Assembly: GCF_016735495.2 (NCBI RefSeq)
Contig: NZ_JAERQY020000001.1
Coordinates: forward strand, 310,001-374,000
DNA: 64,000 bases
Direction of reading: 5' to 3'
DNA from: Lysobacter sp. MMG2
Lineage (GTDB): Bacteria; Pseudomonadota; Gammaproteobacteria; Xanthomonadales; Xanthomonadaceae
Positions 25,737 through 34,335 of this stretch are shown here, piece by piece. Each line of letters begins with the position of its first letter. Position 1 is the stretch's first letter. The translations under genes and the position numbers were made by a program. The notes under the pieces were generated by a model. It ran no database searches. It was not told where the DNA came from and saw only the letters and a program-made list of their open reading frames with translations.

Positions 25737-26309
25737 ATGAGCACGTACAGCGTTGGCTACTTTGTCGGAAGCCTGGCCAAGGGTTCAATCAATCGCAAGC
25801 TGTCCAAGGCACTGATCAAGCTCGCACCGCCAGAGCTGGTGCTGCAGGAGATTCCGATCCGGGACCTCCCCCTGTACAACCATGACCACGATGCGAACTA
25901 CCCCGAGGTCGCGCAGCGCCTCAAGCAGGCCATCGCTGGCGTGGACGCGGTGCTGTTCGTCACTCCCGAGTACAACCGGTCGATTCCCGGGGCGCTGAAG
26001 AATGCGATCGACTGGGCGAGCCGCCCATGGGGCCAGAACTCGTTCGCGCGAAAGCCCTCGGGCGTGGTGGGGACATCGCCGGGCGCAATCGGAACTGCGG
26101 TGGCGCAGCAGCACCTGCGTAGCGTGCTGTGCTTCTGCAACTCGCCACTGATGAACACGGTCGAGGCATACATTCAGTTCACACCGGGTCTGATCGATGA
26201 CGACGGAGTCGTCAACAACGATGAAACGGCTGAGTTCCTTCGCAGCTACATGCAGGAGTACTCCGCCTTCGTGCAGCGCGTCCTGACGGTGTTGCCACGC
26301 GCAAGCTGA
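25737..26309 (+). CDS. NAD(P)H-dependent FMN reductase (ChrR/YieF family)
   Basis: Flavodoxin-like reductase for quinones, chromate or other electrophiles. 190 residues. The FMN phosphate loop is GSLAKGSINRKL near residue 11, and the flavin-contact motif is TPEYNRSIPGALKNAIDW. A C-terminal extension QEYSAFVQRVLT follows. It fits the detoxification or redox theme of the cargo. About 90 bases separate it from nuoF and all genes run the same way, so one operon is likely. Confidence 0.87.
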   Translation: MSTYSVGYFVGSLAKGSINRKLSKALIKLAPPELVLQEIPIRDLPLYNHDHDANYPEVAQRLKQAIAGVDAVLFVTPEYNRSIPGALKNAIDWASRPWGQNSFARKPSGVVGTSPGAIGTAVAQQHLRSVLCFCNSPLMNTVEAYIQFTPGLIDDDGVVNNDETAEFLRSYMQEYSAFVQRVLTVLPRAS

Positions 26310-26494
26310 AGGATGGCGCCGGCGGTACTGGTCGCGGCCGGGTGCGGGATTGTAGCGGCGTGTATCTGCGGCGTGCTTCGCGATGATCTGGTACGAGTTC
26401 GCGCGGGTGGCCACCGAATTAAGTTCGAATTGGCATCCTCGAGCGAGCGATCGCGCGTGCAGGATGGGCTCACGCAATCACATGCCCCTCCGCC

Positions 26495-26881
26495 ATGCAC
26501 TTCCGCATTTCTCCCATGCAACCCTCGGCCGACGCCGTCAGCACCATGCGCTCCATGGAGGACGTGGTCGAGGCCATCGCCCTCGATAGCGTGCTGGTCA
26601 AGCTCCTGAGAAGTCGCCTCTCTCCGCGACCCGACGCGGGTCGCGCACAGCCCTTTCCCGCATCACATGTTCGCCCGCTGCTCAGTGAGCGCGAGCGTGC
26701 GGCACTGGACTGGGCCGATGTGCTGACGTTCGGAGAACCCGCCGACGTGCTGGAGGCGGAGTACACGAGGCTTCGCAGGCACTTCGACGAAGACGAGATT
26801 TCGGAGTTGACCGTCGCGATCGTCGCCTTGAATGAATGGCGTCGGGCAGCACTGCAACTGGAACCGCACATGCTGCTGTAG
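26495..26881 (+). CDS. AhpD-like protein lacking the CxxC region
   Basis: 128 residues (an ATG at 26516 may be the true start). The second half is clearly AhpD-like: LLSERERAALDWADVL, then RRHFDEDEISELTVAIVALNEW. The part that should hold GCAYCxDxH is replaced by SPRPDAGRAQPFPASHVRP, so no peroxidatic cysteines remain. Either the gene has lost its active site by an internal replacement, or it has a structural role. It lies between the FMN reductase and aldehyde dehydrogenase genes. Confidence 0.6.
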   Translation: MHFRISPMQPSADAVSTMRSMEDVVEAIALDSVLVKLLRSRLSPRPDAGRAQPFPASHVRPLLSERERAALDWADVLTFGEPADVLEAEYTRLRRHFDEDEISELTVAIVALNEWRRAALQLEPHMLL

Positions 26882-27002
26882 CTGGCCTCGACACCGACCA
26901 GACCTGCTCGATCGTCCACTTACCACGGTCCACGACTCCGCACATACGCACGGCCTCGCGATGGCGGGGTCGCTGGACCACCATTTTCTTCGGTACCACA
27001 CC

Positions 27003-28445
27003 ATGACCAACACACCAGCGCTTCACTGGATCGACGGCGAATGGCGCGACTCGCATCCGCACCGCCCCTCTGTAAACCCGGCGAACCAGGAGATCATCGG
27101 CCAGTACGCCGATGCGGGAGCGGGAGAGGTCCAGGACGCGATCGACGCGGCACGACGCGCGTTCGAACGCTCCGCGTGGCCGCACGACAAGGCACTGCGA
27201 TCGAAGGGTCTGCATGAGCTGGCCGACGCGTTCGAGCAACATGCCGAGGAGTTGATCGAGCTGCTCTCGCTTGAGAACGGCAAGGTGAAGCCCGAGGCGC
27301 GCCTCGAGGTATCGATGGTGCCTTCGAAGCTGCGCTACTACGCCTCGCTGGCGATGACCAGCGAAGGTCGCGCCGTCGAGCCACGCCCGGGCGCGCTCTC
27401 CGTCGTGTTGCGTCAGCCGATCGGTGTTGCGGGCATCATCGTGCCGTGGAATGCGCCCGTTGTGCTGATGGTACGTTCGCTGGCGCCGGCACTCGCGGCG
27501 GGCACGACGGCCGTGATCAAAATGCCGGCCCAGACCGCGCAGACGAATGCGCTGGTGGCCTGGATCATGAGCCAGGCGTCCTCCATTCCTCGGGGTGTCA
27601 TCAACCTGTTCACCGAATCCGGAGCGGACGGAGCGCGGCGGCTCGTCGAGTCACCGGACGTTCCGGTACTAAGCTTTACCGGAAGCACGTCTACCGGGCG
27701 CGCAATATCCGAGGCCGGCGCGAAGCGCCTCAAGCGCCTGGGCCTGGAACTCGGCGGGAAGACGCCCATGGTGGTGTTCGACGATGCCGATCCGTCCAAG
27801 GTGGCACCTGTCCTCGCGAAGGCAGTGACCACATTCGCTGGACAGTTCTGTATGACAGGATCGCGTGTGCTCGTACAGCGTGGAGTCGCCGACGAACTGC
27901 GGAAACGACTTGGCCTGGCGATATCGTCCGTGAAAGTCGGCCCGGCGTCGGATGCCTCCAGCGCCATGGGGCCGTTGATCGACAAGGAGAACGTCGAGCG
28001 TGTCGATCGCGCAGTGCGCAAGGCGATCGATGCCGGCGCCTTTGCGCTCGTTCGCGGTGGACCGGCTTCGGAGGGCGCGTTGGCGGCTGGGGCGTTCTAC
28101 CGCCCGACCCTGCTGGAGATCGATGATTCCTCCATGGAAATCGCGCAACAGGAGACGTTCGGCCCCGTGATGACGTTCCAGGTATTCGATTCGGAAGATG
28201 AGGCGCTGTCGCTTGCAAACGACAGTGAGTACGGCCTCGCGGCTAGCGTATGGACGCACGATCTGGATCGTGCACTGCGAGTTGCGGGTCGCTTGGATGT
28301 AGGGACCGTCTGGATCAACAACTGGGCCGTCGTGCATGACGAGACGGAAGAAGGTGGCTTCAAGCAATCCGGACGAGGACGCCTTAACGGGCCCGCTGCG
28401 CTTGAGGACTTCATGGAGTACAAACACGTGGCTTTAGCGCGTTGA
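27003..28445 (+). CDS. Aldehyde dehydrogenase (NAD(P)+)
   Basis: Oxidises an aldehyde to the acid. 480 residues from the ATG at 27003; the longer frame to 26832 overlaps the preceding gene. Seen: cofactor and catalytic Asn region VPWNAPVVLMVRSLAPALAAG, KMPAQT, SFTGSTSTGR, catalytic Glu in LELGGKTP, nucleophile Cys in FAGQFCMTGSR, and ETFGPVMTFQVF near the end. Closest by eye to the betaine- and gamma-aminobutyraldehyde dehydrogenase group; substrate not determinable. Part of the plus-strand cargo operon. Confidence 0.9.
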   Translation: MTNTPALHWIDGEWRDSHPHRPSVNPANQEIIGQYADAGAGEVQDAIDAARRAFERSAWPHDKALRSKGLHELADAFEQHAEELIELLSLENGKVKPEARLEVSMVPSKLRYYASLAMTSEGRAVEPRPGALSVVLRQPIGVAGIIVPWNAPVVLMVRSLAPALAAGTTAVIKMPAQTAQTNALVAWIMSQASSIPRGVINLFTESGADGARRLVESPDVPVLSFTGSTSTGRAISEAGAKRLKRLGLELGGKTPMVVFDDADPSKVAPVLAKAVTTFAGQFCMTGSRVLVQRGVADELRKRLGLAISSVKVGPASDASSAMGPLIDKENVERVDRAVRKAIDAGAFALVRGGPASEGALAAGAFYRPTLLEIDDSSMEIAQQETFGPVMTFQVFDSEDEALSLANDSEYGLAASVWTHDLDRALRVAGRLDVGTVWINNWAVVHDETEEGGFKQSGRGRLNGPAALEDFMEYKHVALAR

Positions 28446-28554
28446 TCGCGAACTGGGCAGGAGTTACGGACCCCCACCGTGCGAAGGAGTCGATTCGATC
28501 ATCGGCTCTCGGCTTCATCGCAGCAGACGCCGCGGCGTCAGGAGCGACACACCC

Positions 28555-29472
28555 ATGAAGATTTTCGTAGCGGGCGCCACCGGCGCCCTGGGCCTGCCGC
28601 TGGTGCGCGTGTTATGCGCGCTGGGTCACGACGTGACCGGCATGACCCGCGACGGCCCCGGCGTGCACCGCCTGCGCGAACTGGGCGCTGCCGTTTCCCT
28701 CGCCGACGCATTCGACGCGCTTGCCGTGCGCGATGCGATCGAAGCAGCGAGCCCAGACGCGATCATCGACCAGCTCACTTGGCTGCCCGCCGATCCCGCC
28801 GATCTCATCCGCTCGATGCCCAACGACACGCGCCTGCAACGCGAAGGCCGCGCCCACCTGCTCGCCGCCGCGCGCGCAGCGGGCGTTCGCCGCTACGTGA
28901 TGCAGTCGCGCGGATTCTACCTGGAGGCGCCGCAGAGGCGACTCGCCGACGAGAACGCCGGCCTGCGCCACGATGCGCCCGGCGTCGTCGGCGAAAGCGC
29001 GCGTGCGATCGGCGAGTACGAGCAGCACGTATTGCAGGCACCGTCGATCGACGGAGTGATCCTGCGCTACGGTTTCTTCCACGGGCCCGGCACGTGGTAT
29101 GCCCCCGATGGCGCTATCGCCGCGCAGGTGCGTGACGGCCTCGCGGGCATCATCGGGGAAGGCGACGCGGTGTGGTCCTTCGTCCACATCGACGACGCGG
29201 TCGCGGCGACCGTCGCGTCGCTCACGGCGGAGCCGGGTGTCTACAACGTCGTGGACGACCATCCGTTGCCTGTCGCACAGTGGTTGCCGGCGTTCGCGCG
29301 CTGGATCGATGCGCCGCCACCGCCGCGGATCGGCGTGGAGGAGGCGCTGCGGAGTGCGGGCGAGGAAGCAGTCTATTACCACACGCAATTGACCGGCGCG
29401 TCCAACCGTCGCGCGCGCGACAAGCTGGGGTTCTCACCGCGACCGCAGCCGTGGATCGCCGTGGAGCGATGA
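28555..29472 (+). CDS. NAD(P)-dependent epimerase/reductase (extended SDR-like)
   Basis: 305 residues. The Rossmann loop is FVAGATGALGLPLVRVL at the N-terminus. The usual YxxxK is not obvious; GEYEQHVLQ occupies the position, so it may be an atypical SDR of the NmrA/epimerase type. A substrate-side pattern ILRYGFFHGPGTWY and SFVHIDDAV are typical of the NAD-dependent epimerase family. About 110 bases follow the aldehyde dehydrogenase gene. It is the last gene of element B before its right att site. Confidence 0.85.
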   Translation: MKIFVAGATGALGLPLVRVLCALGHDVTGMTRDGPGVHRLRELGAAVSLADAFDALAVRDAIEAASPDAIIDQLTWLPADPADLIRSMPNDTRLQREGRAHLLAAARAAGVRRYVMQSRGFYLEAPQRRLADENAGLRHDAPGVVGESARAIGEYEQHVLQAPSIDGVILRYGFFHGPGTWYAPDGAIAAQVRDGLAGIIGEGDAVWSFVHIDDAVAATVASLTAEPGVYNVVDDHPLPVAQWLPAFARWIDAPPPPRIGVEEALRSAGEEAVYYHTQLTGASNRRARDKLGFSPRPQPWIAVER

Positions 29473-29878
29473 GGTCAGGCACGCCCGGCGCGAAGTGATC
29501 GTGACGAGCGACGGGCAGCCCCCAACCGTTCCGTCCTCCGTCACGACCGGTGCGGCGCCCAACGGGCCCGAGGGGCGGCCGCACGTTCGATGTGTCGAAG
29601 CGGCCAGACTCCAGCAATACCCAGCCCGAGCACGAGCACGACTAAGGCAATCGGCATGCCTGCGATGAGGCCCGGTCATCGCCGGTTTTGCTCCCTGGTG
29701 CCGCGGTCGAATCGCTGCCCTCCCCGTCCGCCATCGGCCAGAAGCGGATGTTCGCCAACGCCTGAGCGGGACGGAGCCGGCCCGTGTCACCTTCCTCACC
29801 CACATGGGGTACCTGTGGGGGTACAAGAATTGATCACGCATGCAATAGCCCAATAATTTCCGGTGCATTCAGAATTCT
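29473..29878. other. Right end of element B, no supported gene
   Basis: About 400 bases. It contains a variant of the dispersed repeat (TCGGCCAGAAGCGGATG near 29737) and possible arm sites GGGGTA (29806) and GGGGGTA (29817). On the minus strand a tiny frame below 29657 would encode a hydrophobic peptide of under 40 residues, which may be a remnant. Confidence 0.4.
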
Positions 29879-29900
29879 TCGAGTCCCACTTCCGGCACCA
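29879..29900 (+). repeat. att site: tRNA-Leu-like 3' end, right copy (element B / chromosome)
   Basis: Identical over 22 bp to 9603-9624, from TCGAGTCCC to the CCA. The bases before it do not complete a T-stem, so it is a 3' fragment left at the far end of the insertion. It marks the border with the core genome. Confidence 0.85.
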
Positions 29901-29908
29901 GGATTTCG

Positions 29909-29937
29909 AAAGGCCAGGTCTTACGACCTGGCCTTTT
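29909..29937 (+). terminator. Rho-independent terminator, probably the original tRNA terminator
   Basis: Twelve-bp hairpin AAAGGCCAGGTC / GACCTGGCCTTT with a TTAC loop, followed by TCGTTTTCTT. It begins 8 bp after the CCA of the right att copy, the normal place for a tRNA terminator. Confidence 0.8.
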
Positions 29938-30092
29938 CGTTTTCTTCGGGTCGGCAGGCAGCATCCGATCGCCGTTCGCATCTCACACCACACTAACGAA
30001 CCGCGCGACATTGTTCGCAGGCCCGGCGCCTGCGTGCCCGGTATCGCACCAATCGCCGTCCACCGTTTCCCGAAAACGCGAGGCCGCATCCG

Positions 30093-30581
30093 ATGAGTGC
30101 CGTCGATCCCACCCCTCCCCCGCTTCCTGCGGAACTCGCCGCGCAGATCCAGGACAAGCCCGATGCGGCCACGTCGTCGACGACCTTGTCGATGTACCGC
30201 ACGCGGCTGTCGGTATATCGCACGCAGGTGTCGAACCTGCGCTCGCACCTGGCCAACGAACGCACGCATCTGAGCTACCTGCGCACGACGGTGTCGCTGG
30301 TGGGCTTCGGCATCACGCTCAATCGCTTCAGCATTTACCTCATCCAGCAAGGCAAGGCGCCGGAGGGCACCCGGCCGCTGCTGGAGAACAGCGGGCAGGC
30401 CGGCATCGGGATGGTGGTGCTGGGGCTGATCCTGCTGGTGTGGTCGATCTACCGCTACTGGCGCGTCGGGGAAGACATCGAGAAAGGCCAGTACGTGGCG
30501 CGCCAGAAGGGCACGATCGTCGCCAGCTTTGGCCTGCTCGTCATGGGCGGGCTGACGGCCGTGTGGTTGTTCCTGTTCTGA
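30093..30581 (+). CDS. DUF202 (YidH-like) membrane protein
   Basis: 162 residues. A proline-rich and polar N-terminus is followed by a charged helix with heptad pattern (SMYRTRLSVYRTQVSNLRSHL). Then comes the DUF202 core LANERTHLSYLRTTVSLVGFGI and three membrane segments ending LLVMGGLTAVWLFLF. The N-terminal repeat of YRT(R/Q) looks like a short coiled coil. Inner membrane, function unknown in the family. Ten bases before marC, so likely co-transcribed. First core gene after the island. Confidence 0.85.
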   Translation: MSAVDPTPPPLPAELAAQIQDKPDAATSSTTLSMYRTRLSVYRTQVSNLRSHLANERTHLSYLRTTVSLVGFGITLNRFSIYLIQQGKAPEGTRPLLENSGQAGIGMVVLGLILLVWSIYRYWRVGEDIEKGQYVARQKGTIVASFGLLVMGGLTAVWLFLF

Positions 30582-30591
30582 GGTTTCGACC

Positions 30592-31263
30592 ATGCCCATC
30601 GAACTGCTCACGTTCCTGCAGACCGCCCCGGCCGTCGCCGCGTCGCACACCTACACGTTGAGTGCATCGAAGGTCTTCCTGTTCTTCTTCATCATGCTGG
30701 GACCGTTGAAACTGATCGGCCCGTTCTTCATGCAGACCCGCGCGCTCCCGCCGGCGCAGGCGCGGGCGATAGCGTGGAAAGTGTTCGCGATCTCGGTGGC
30801 GGCGGTGCTGGTGGCCGCCTTCCTGGGCGCGTCACTGCTGCGGAAATGGCAGATCGCGCCGACCGTGATGCAACTCGCCGCCGGGCTGGTGTTCCTGCTG
30901 GTGGCATTGCAGATGGTCTTGTCGCAATACGAGCCGCCGACGCCACCCGCCGACGCGCCGCCGGAGCCGCAATTGATGCGCCTGGTGTTCCCCATCGCGG
31001 TCACGCCTTACGGCGTGGCTACCGTGATCGTGCTGATGGCGATCAGCGCGGACATGCAGCGTTCGGTGTCCGTGCTCGGGCTGGCGATCGCGGTGATGGC
31101 GCTGAACCTGCTGGCGATGCTGTTCGCACGCACCGTGATGCGCGGCTTCGGCCCGCTCGTGTTGCAGATCCTCGGCGCGGTGCTGGGCATCCTGCAGGTC
31201 GCGCTGGCGCTGCAGTTCATCGTGATGTCGCTGGGGCAGATGGGATTGCGCATCGTGACCTGA
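30592..31263 (+). CDS. MarC family integral membrane protein
   Basis: 223 residues, a normal length for MarC/UPF0056. About six hydrophobic segments. Family-type motifs include FFIMLGPLKLIGPFF near residue 35 and FPIAVTPYGVATVIVLM near residue 130. GAGG upstream gives a good ribosome site. The substrate is unknown despite the old multiple-antibiotic-resistance name. Pairs with the DUF202 gene. Confidence 0.88.
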   Translation: MPIELLTFLQTAPAVAASHTYTLSASKVFLFFFIMLGPLKLIGPFFMQTRALPPAQARAIAWKVFAISVAAVLVAAFLGASLLRKWQIAPTVMQLAAGLVFLLVALQMVLSQYEPPTPPADAPPEPQLMRLVFPIAVTPYGVATVIVLMAISADMQRSVSVLGLAIAVMALNLLAMLFARTVMRGFGPLVLQILGAVLGILQVALALQFIVMSLGQMGLRIVT

Positions 31264-31335
31264 CGGCGCGATGCGCGATCTCAACCGGCGAGACGCCGAT
31301 ACCGGATCGTGTCGGCCGCCCCAGGGGAGCCGATC

Positions 31336-31560
31336 ATGCCGAACGAGACCTTCAGCGCCTACGACGACGCCGGCAATCGCTACACCGTCCATGTGCGCCG
31401 CACCTACATCGACACGCGCAGCGCGGCGGGGCAGCGGCGCGTGGAAGGACTGCGTTCGTATCACCTCAGCGACGGCGGCGCGGTGGACCGCATCGATGCG
31501 GACTGCTTCGCCATCGTCGCCAACGGCGTCGCGCTGCGGCTGCACCGACAGGGTGTCTGA
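31336..31560 (+). CDS. Small conserved hypothetical protein
   Basis: 74 residues from the ATG at 31336, preceded by AGGGGAG; a longer frame starts at 31309. It has an acidic and aromatic start (NETFSAYDDAGNRYTVHV) and ends in a hydrophobic strand. The pattern YHLSDGGAVDRIDADCFAI gives a small beta-rich fold. I recall similar short proteins in Xanthomonadaceae but know no function. Confidence 0.65.
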   Translation: MPNETFSAYDDAGNRYTVHVRRTYIDTRSAAGQRRVEGLRSYHLSDGGAVDRIDADCFAIVANGVALRLHRQGV

Positions 31561-31569
31561 CCGACCGCC

Positions 31570-32079
31570 TCACACGCCGGCGTTCGTCACCCGGCGATAG
31601 CGCACTTCCACGGCTCGCGCCGCTTCGCCCTGGGGCGAGATGTTGGTCATGGTGATGATGAGCTGGTCGGGATCGGGCTGTTCGATCTCGGTGCGCCAGT
31701 CCCAGCGCGGACCGCCCTGCCCGTCGCCGTAGCTACCCAGCACGTTGAAATGCTCCGCCGTCGCCGGGCCGGTGGAGAACATGATGCTGGTTCCGGTGCC
31801 GAAGCTTTCCACCCACGCGGACTCGTAGGCGTTGTCGTCCAGGTGCAGGCCGTAGAGGGCCAGCCCTTCGATCGGCTCTTCGTCGAAACGCGTGCGGTAT
31901 TCGTGCAGCAGGAAGCGGCCATCGAGAACGCCGCGGATCGTGCCGCGCTGCGGCGCCTCGCATGCGACGTGGTCGGGCTGGAACCACAGGCGGAACGTCC
32001 CTTCCCATTCGCCGATCATCCCCGCCATGCGGCGGTGGGCACCGTTGGCGATGGAGGCTTCGAATTCCTTCTTTCCCAT
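31570..32079 (-). CDS. DUF1579 family protein
   Basis: 169 residues from the ATG at 32079 (MGKKEFEASI). DUF1579 hallmarks: MIGEWEGTFRLWF near the start, GRFLLHEYRTRFD, and YESAWVESFGTGTSIMFSTG. No signal peptide. Probably a lipocalin-like beta-barrel binding an unknown small ligand. It converges on the small gene at 31336. The next minus-strand gene is 36 bases upstream. Confidence 0.8.
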   Translation of the reverse strand: MGKKEFEASIANGAHRRMAGMIGEWEGTFRLWFQPDHVACEAPQRGTIRGVLDGRFLLHEYRTRFDEEPIEGLALYGLHLDDNAYESAWVESFGTGTSIMFSTGPATAEHFNVLGSYGDGQGGPRWDWRTEIEQPDPDQLIITMTNISPQGEAARAVEVRYRRVTNAGV

Positions 32080-32115
32080 GTCGTGCTCCCGGTTGGGCGG
32101 GAGCACGCCCGCCGC

Positions 32116-32322
32116 TCAGGGCAGCAGCGTACCGAACACGACGCGGGAGCGCTCGTCGTAGATGCGCAGCCACAAGGCCTGCTGGCTTTTTTCGGCGCAG
32201 CGTTTGGCCTGCGGCAACACCGCAGCCAGCGCGGCTTCTGCGCTGGTGTAGTCAGCGGACGCTTCGGCAATCTGCTGTTGCATCAGGCCGCCGTCGTGGC
32301 GAGATAGTTCGACGCGGTACAT
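32116..32322 (-). CDS. Small hypothetical protein
   Basis: 68 residues, mostly helix with two short strands: MYRVELSRHDGG, a central Ala-rich helix, then LWLRIYDERSRVVFGTLL. A GGAG lies upstream on the minus strand. No family recognised; strand edges resemble a ferredoxin-like mini-domain. Likely in one unit with the DUF1579 gene. Confidence 0.55.
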   Translation of the reverse strand: MYRVELSRHDGGLMQQQIAEASADYTSAEAALAAVLPQAKRCAEKSQQALWLRIYDERSRVVFGTLLP

Positions 32323-32515
32323 GAGGGGCTCCTCCCGGCTGGGGGACGTCCTGTGGGACGTGGGGGGACGGATTCATAGGCTGCCTAGGTTTTCTGCCCG
32401 TCACAGTCAGCGCGGGCACTACGGCTTTGTAGGACTATCCCTACACTGCTCCAGCCGGGTCAGCTGAACCCGGTGATGATTCCTCTTGTCGATTTCTCCG
32501 TATGTGGCTGATTGC

Positions 32516-33304
32516 ATGTGCCTGATCGCCCTCTCCTGGAAGCACCATCCCCGCTATCGGCTCGCCCTCATCGCCAATCGCGACGAGGCGCATGCCCGCC
32601 CGACGTCGCCGGCGGGCGCCGACCCGGACGATTCGACCGTCTACGGCGGCCGCGACCTGCTGGCCGGCGGCGGCTGGCTGATGGCGTCCACGCACGGGCG
32701 TCTGGCCGCCGTCACCAACGTGCGGGCCGGTCCGCCGGAGGGCACGATGCCGCGCTCGCGTGGAGCGCTGGTGCGCGGGTTCGCCGCCGGCCGCGCCAGC
32801 GCACAGGAGGCCCTCGCCTCCATCGCCCCGCACGCCGCCGAGTACGGCCGCTTCAACACCCTGGCCTATGACGGCCAGGAGCTCGCTTTCGCCAGCAATT
32901 ACCCGGCCTTTCAGACCCACGCTGTCGCCCCCGGCCTGCACGCCATGTCCAATGGCGCGTTCGATGCGCCGTGGCCGAAGAGCGGGCACGCGACCCGCGC
33001 GCTGGAGCGCTGGCTCGCCAGCCCCGCCGCGCTCGACGGCGCCACCGACGACGCGGCCCTGTCCCCGTTGTTCGACGCCCTCGCCGACACCACGGCCGCA
33101 CCGGACGACACGCTGCCCGACACCGGCGTCGGGCTCGAGCTGGAACGCCTGCTCTCCCCGCCGTTCGTGCGCGGCGAGCGTTACGGCACGCGCTGCAGTT
33201 CCGTGGTGCTGATCGAGGACGCGCGCATCACGTTCGTCGAACAGGGCTTCGGCCCGGACGGTGTGCGCCTGGGACGCACGCGCGCGACCTTCCCCATCGC
33301 CTGA
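32516..33304 (+). CDS. TANGO2 / NRDE family protein
   Basis: 262 residues from the ATG at 32516, chosen because mature NRDE proteins begin Met-Cys and Cys2 is the proposed N-terminal nucleophile (MCLIALSWK). Family name motif seen as ANRDEAHARP near residue 22; further GGRDLLAGGGWLM, and RYGTRCSSVVLI in the C-terminal half. Human TANGO2 affects acyl-CoA and heme handling; the bacterial role is unclear. Cytoplasmic, no signal. Monocistronic in appearance. Confidence 0.88.
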   Translation: MCLIALSWKHHPRYRLALIANRDEAHARPTSPAGADPDDSTVYGGRDLLAGGGWLMASTHGRLAAVTNVRAGPPEGTMPRSRGALVRGFAAGRASAQEALASIAPHAAEYGRFNTLAYDGQELAFASNYPAFQTHAVAPGLHAMSNGAFDAPWPKSGHATRALERWLASPAALDGATDDAALSPLFDALADTTAAPDDTLPDTGVGLELERLLSPPFVRGERYGTRCSSVVLIEDARITFVEQGFGPDGVRLGRTRATFPIA

Positions 33305-33413
33305 ACACGCCAGCGGTCCATCGGCGGCACGCTGCGATGCACGGACGTGCTATCCGCCGGAAAGCGGCGCGCCTACCATGGCGCCACCGCCCCCACGGCG
33401 CCATGGATCGTCC

Positions 33414-34331
33414 ATGGACACCCTCCTCCACCTGATCGCCGTCTACGGCCTGCTGGTCGTCTTCGTCAGCGTGCTGCTCGACCAGGGCGGCATCCCGGTG
33501 CCGGCGTATCCGCCCATCATCCTCACCGCCGCCCTCGCCACCGACCAGGGCAAGAGCGTGTGGCCGATCGTGCTCGTGGCCGCGCTCGCCGCGGTGCTCG
33601 CGGACTGGCTCTGGTACGTCGGCGGACGCCGCCTCGGCGCGAAACTGCTGCGCCTGATGTGCCGGCTGTCGCTATCGCCGGACTCGTGCGTGCTGATGAC
33701 GCGCGGCATCTACGGTCGATGGGGACCGCCGTCGCTGATCGTCGCCAAGTTCATCCCGGGTTTCGCCGCCGTGGCGACCACGCTCGCCGGCGAGACCGGT
33801 ACCCGCCCGGGCCGCTTCCTGTTGTTCGACGGCATCGGCGCCTTGTTGTGGGCGGGCGTGGCGGTCGCGCTCGGCGCAGTATTCCACGAGGCGGTCAACA
33901 GCGTGCTCGAACAACTCGAAGCGCTGGGCCGCATGACGGTGCCGGTGGTGCTCGCGCTGATCGCCGCGTTCGTGCTGTGGAAGTACTGGCGACGGGCGAT
34001 GTTCCAGCGTCAGCTGCGCATGGCCAGGATCACGCCGTCGGAGCTGAAGCAGCTCATGGACGGTGAATCGCCTCCGCTGATCCTCGACGTGCGCCCCGAA
34101 CCGCAGCGCGCACTCACCGGTTGGATCCCGGGCGCGGTGTTCGTGCAGACGGTCGCCGACGCCACGTTGATGCCGCGCGAGGAAGTGATCGTCTATTGCG
34201 ACTGCCCGAGCGAGGCGTCGGCCGCCGTGCTGGCGCGCGCGCTCAACAAGCGCGGCTTCAAACGCGTGCGGCCGCTGGCGGGTGGTTTCAGCGCGTGGAA
34301 GAGCGACGGGAACCTCGTCGCGTTCGACTGA
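33414..34331 (+). CDS. DedA (VTT) membrane protein fused to rhodanese domain
   Basis: 305 residues from the ATG at 33414; the frame is open upstream but the membrane protein begins here. Residues 1-200 are a DedA/SNARE-associated VTT domain with GGIPVPAYPPIILTAALA and FIPGFAAVATTLAGE. Residues about 205-305 form a rhodanese domain: LILDVRPEPQRALTGWIPGA, catalytic Cys in VIVYCDCPSEASA, and LAGGFSAW. DedA proteins flip polyprenyl phosphate or phospholipids; the rhodanese may handle sulfane sulfur at the inner face. I recall this fusion elsewhere in Xanthomonadaceae. Confidence 0.9.
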   Translation: MDTLLHLIAVYGLLVVFVSVLLDQGGIPVPAYPPIILTAALATDQGKSVWPIVLVAALAAVLADWLWYVGGRRLGAKLLRLMCRLSLSPDSCVLMTRGIYGRWGPPSLIVAKFIPGFAAVATTLAGETGTRPGRFLLFDGIGALLWAGVAVALGAVFHEAVNSVLEQLEALGRMTVPVVLALIAAFVLWKYWRRAMFQRQLRMARITPSELKQLMDGESPPLILDVRPEPQRALTGWIPGAVFVQTVADATLMPREEVIVYCDCPSEASAAVLARALNKRGFKRVRPLAGGFSAWKSDGNLVAFD

Positions 34332-34335
34332 ACCC

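Noticed and set aside
29590-29660. Tiny minus-strand hydrophobic frame (under 40 residues)
   Set aside because: Too short and lacks a ribosome site; noted only as a possible remnant.
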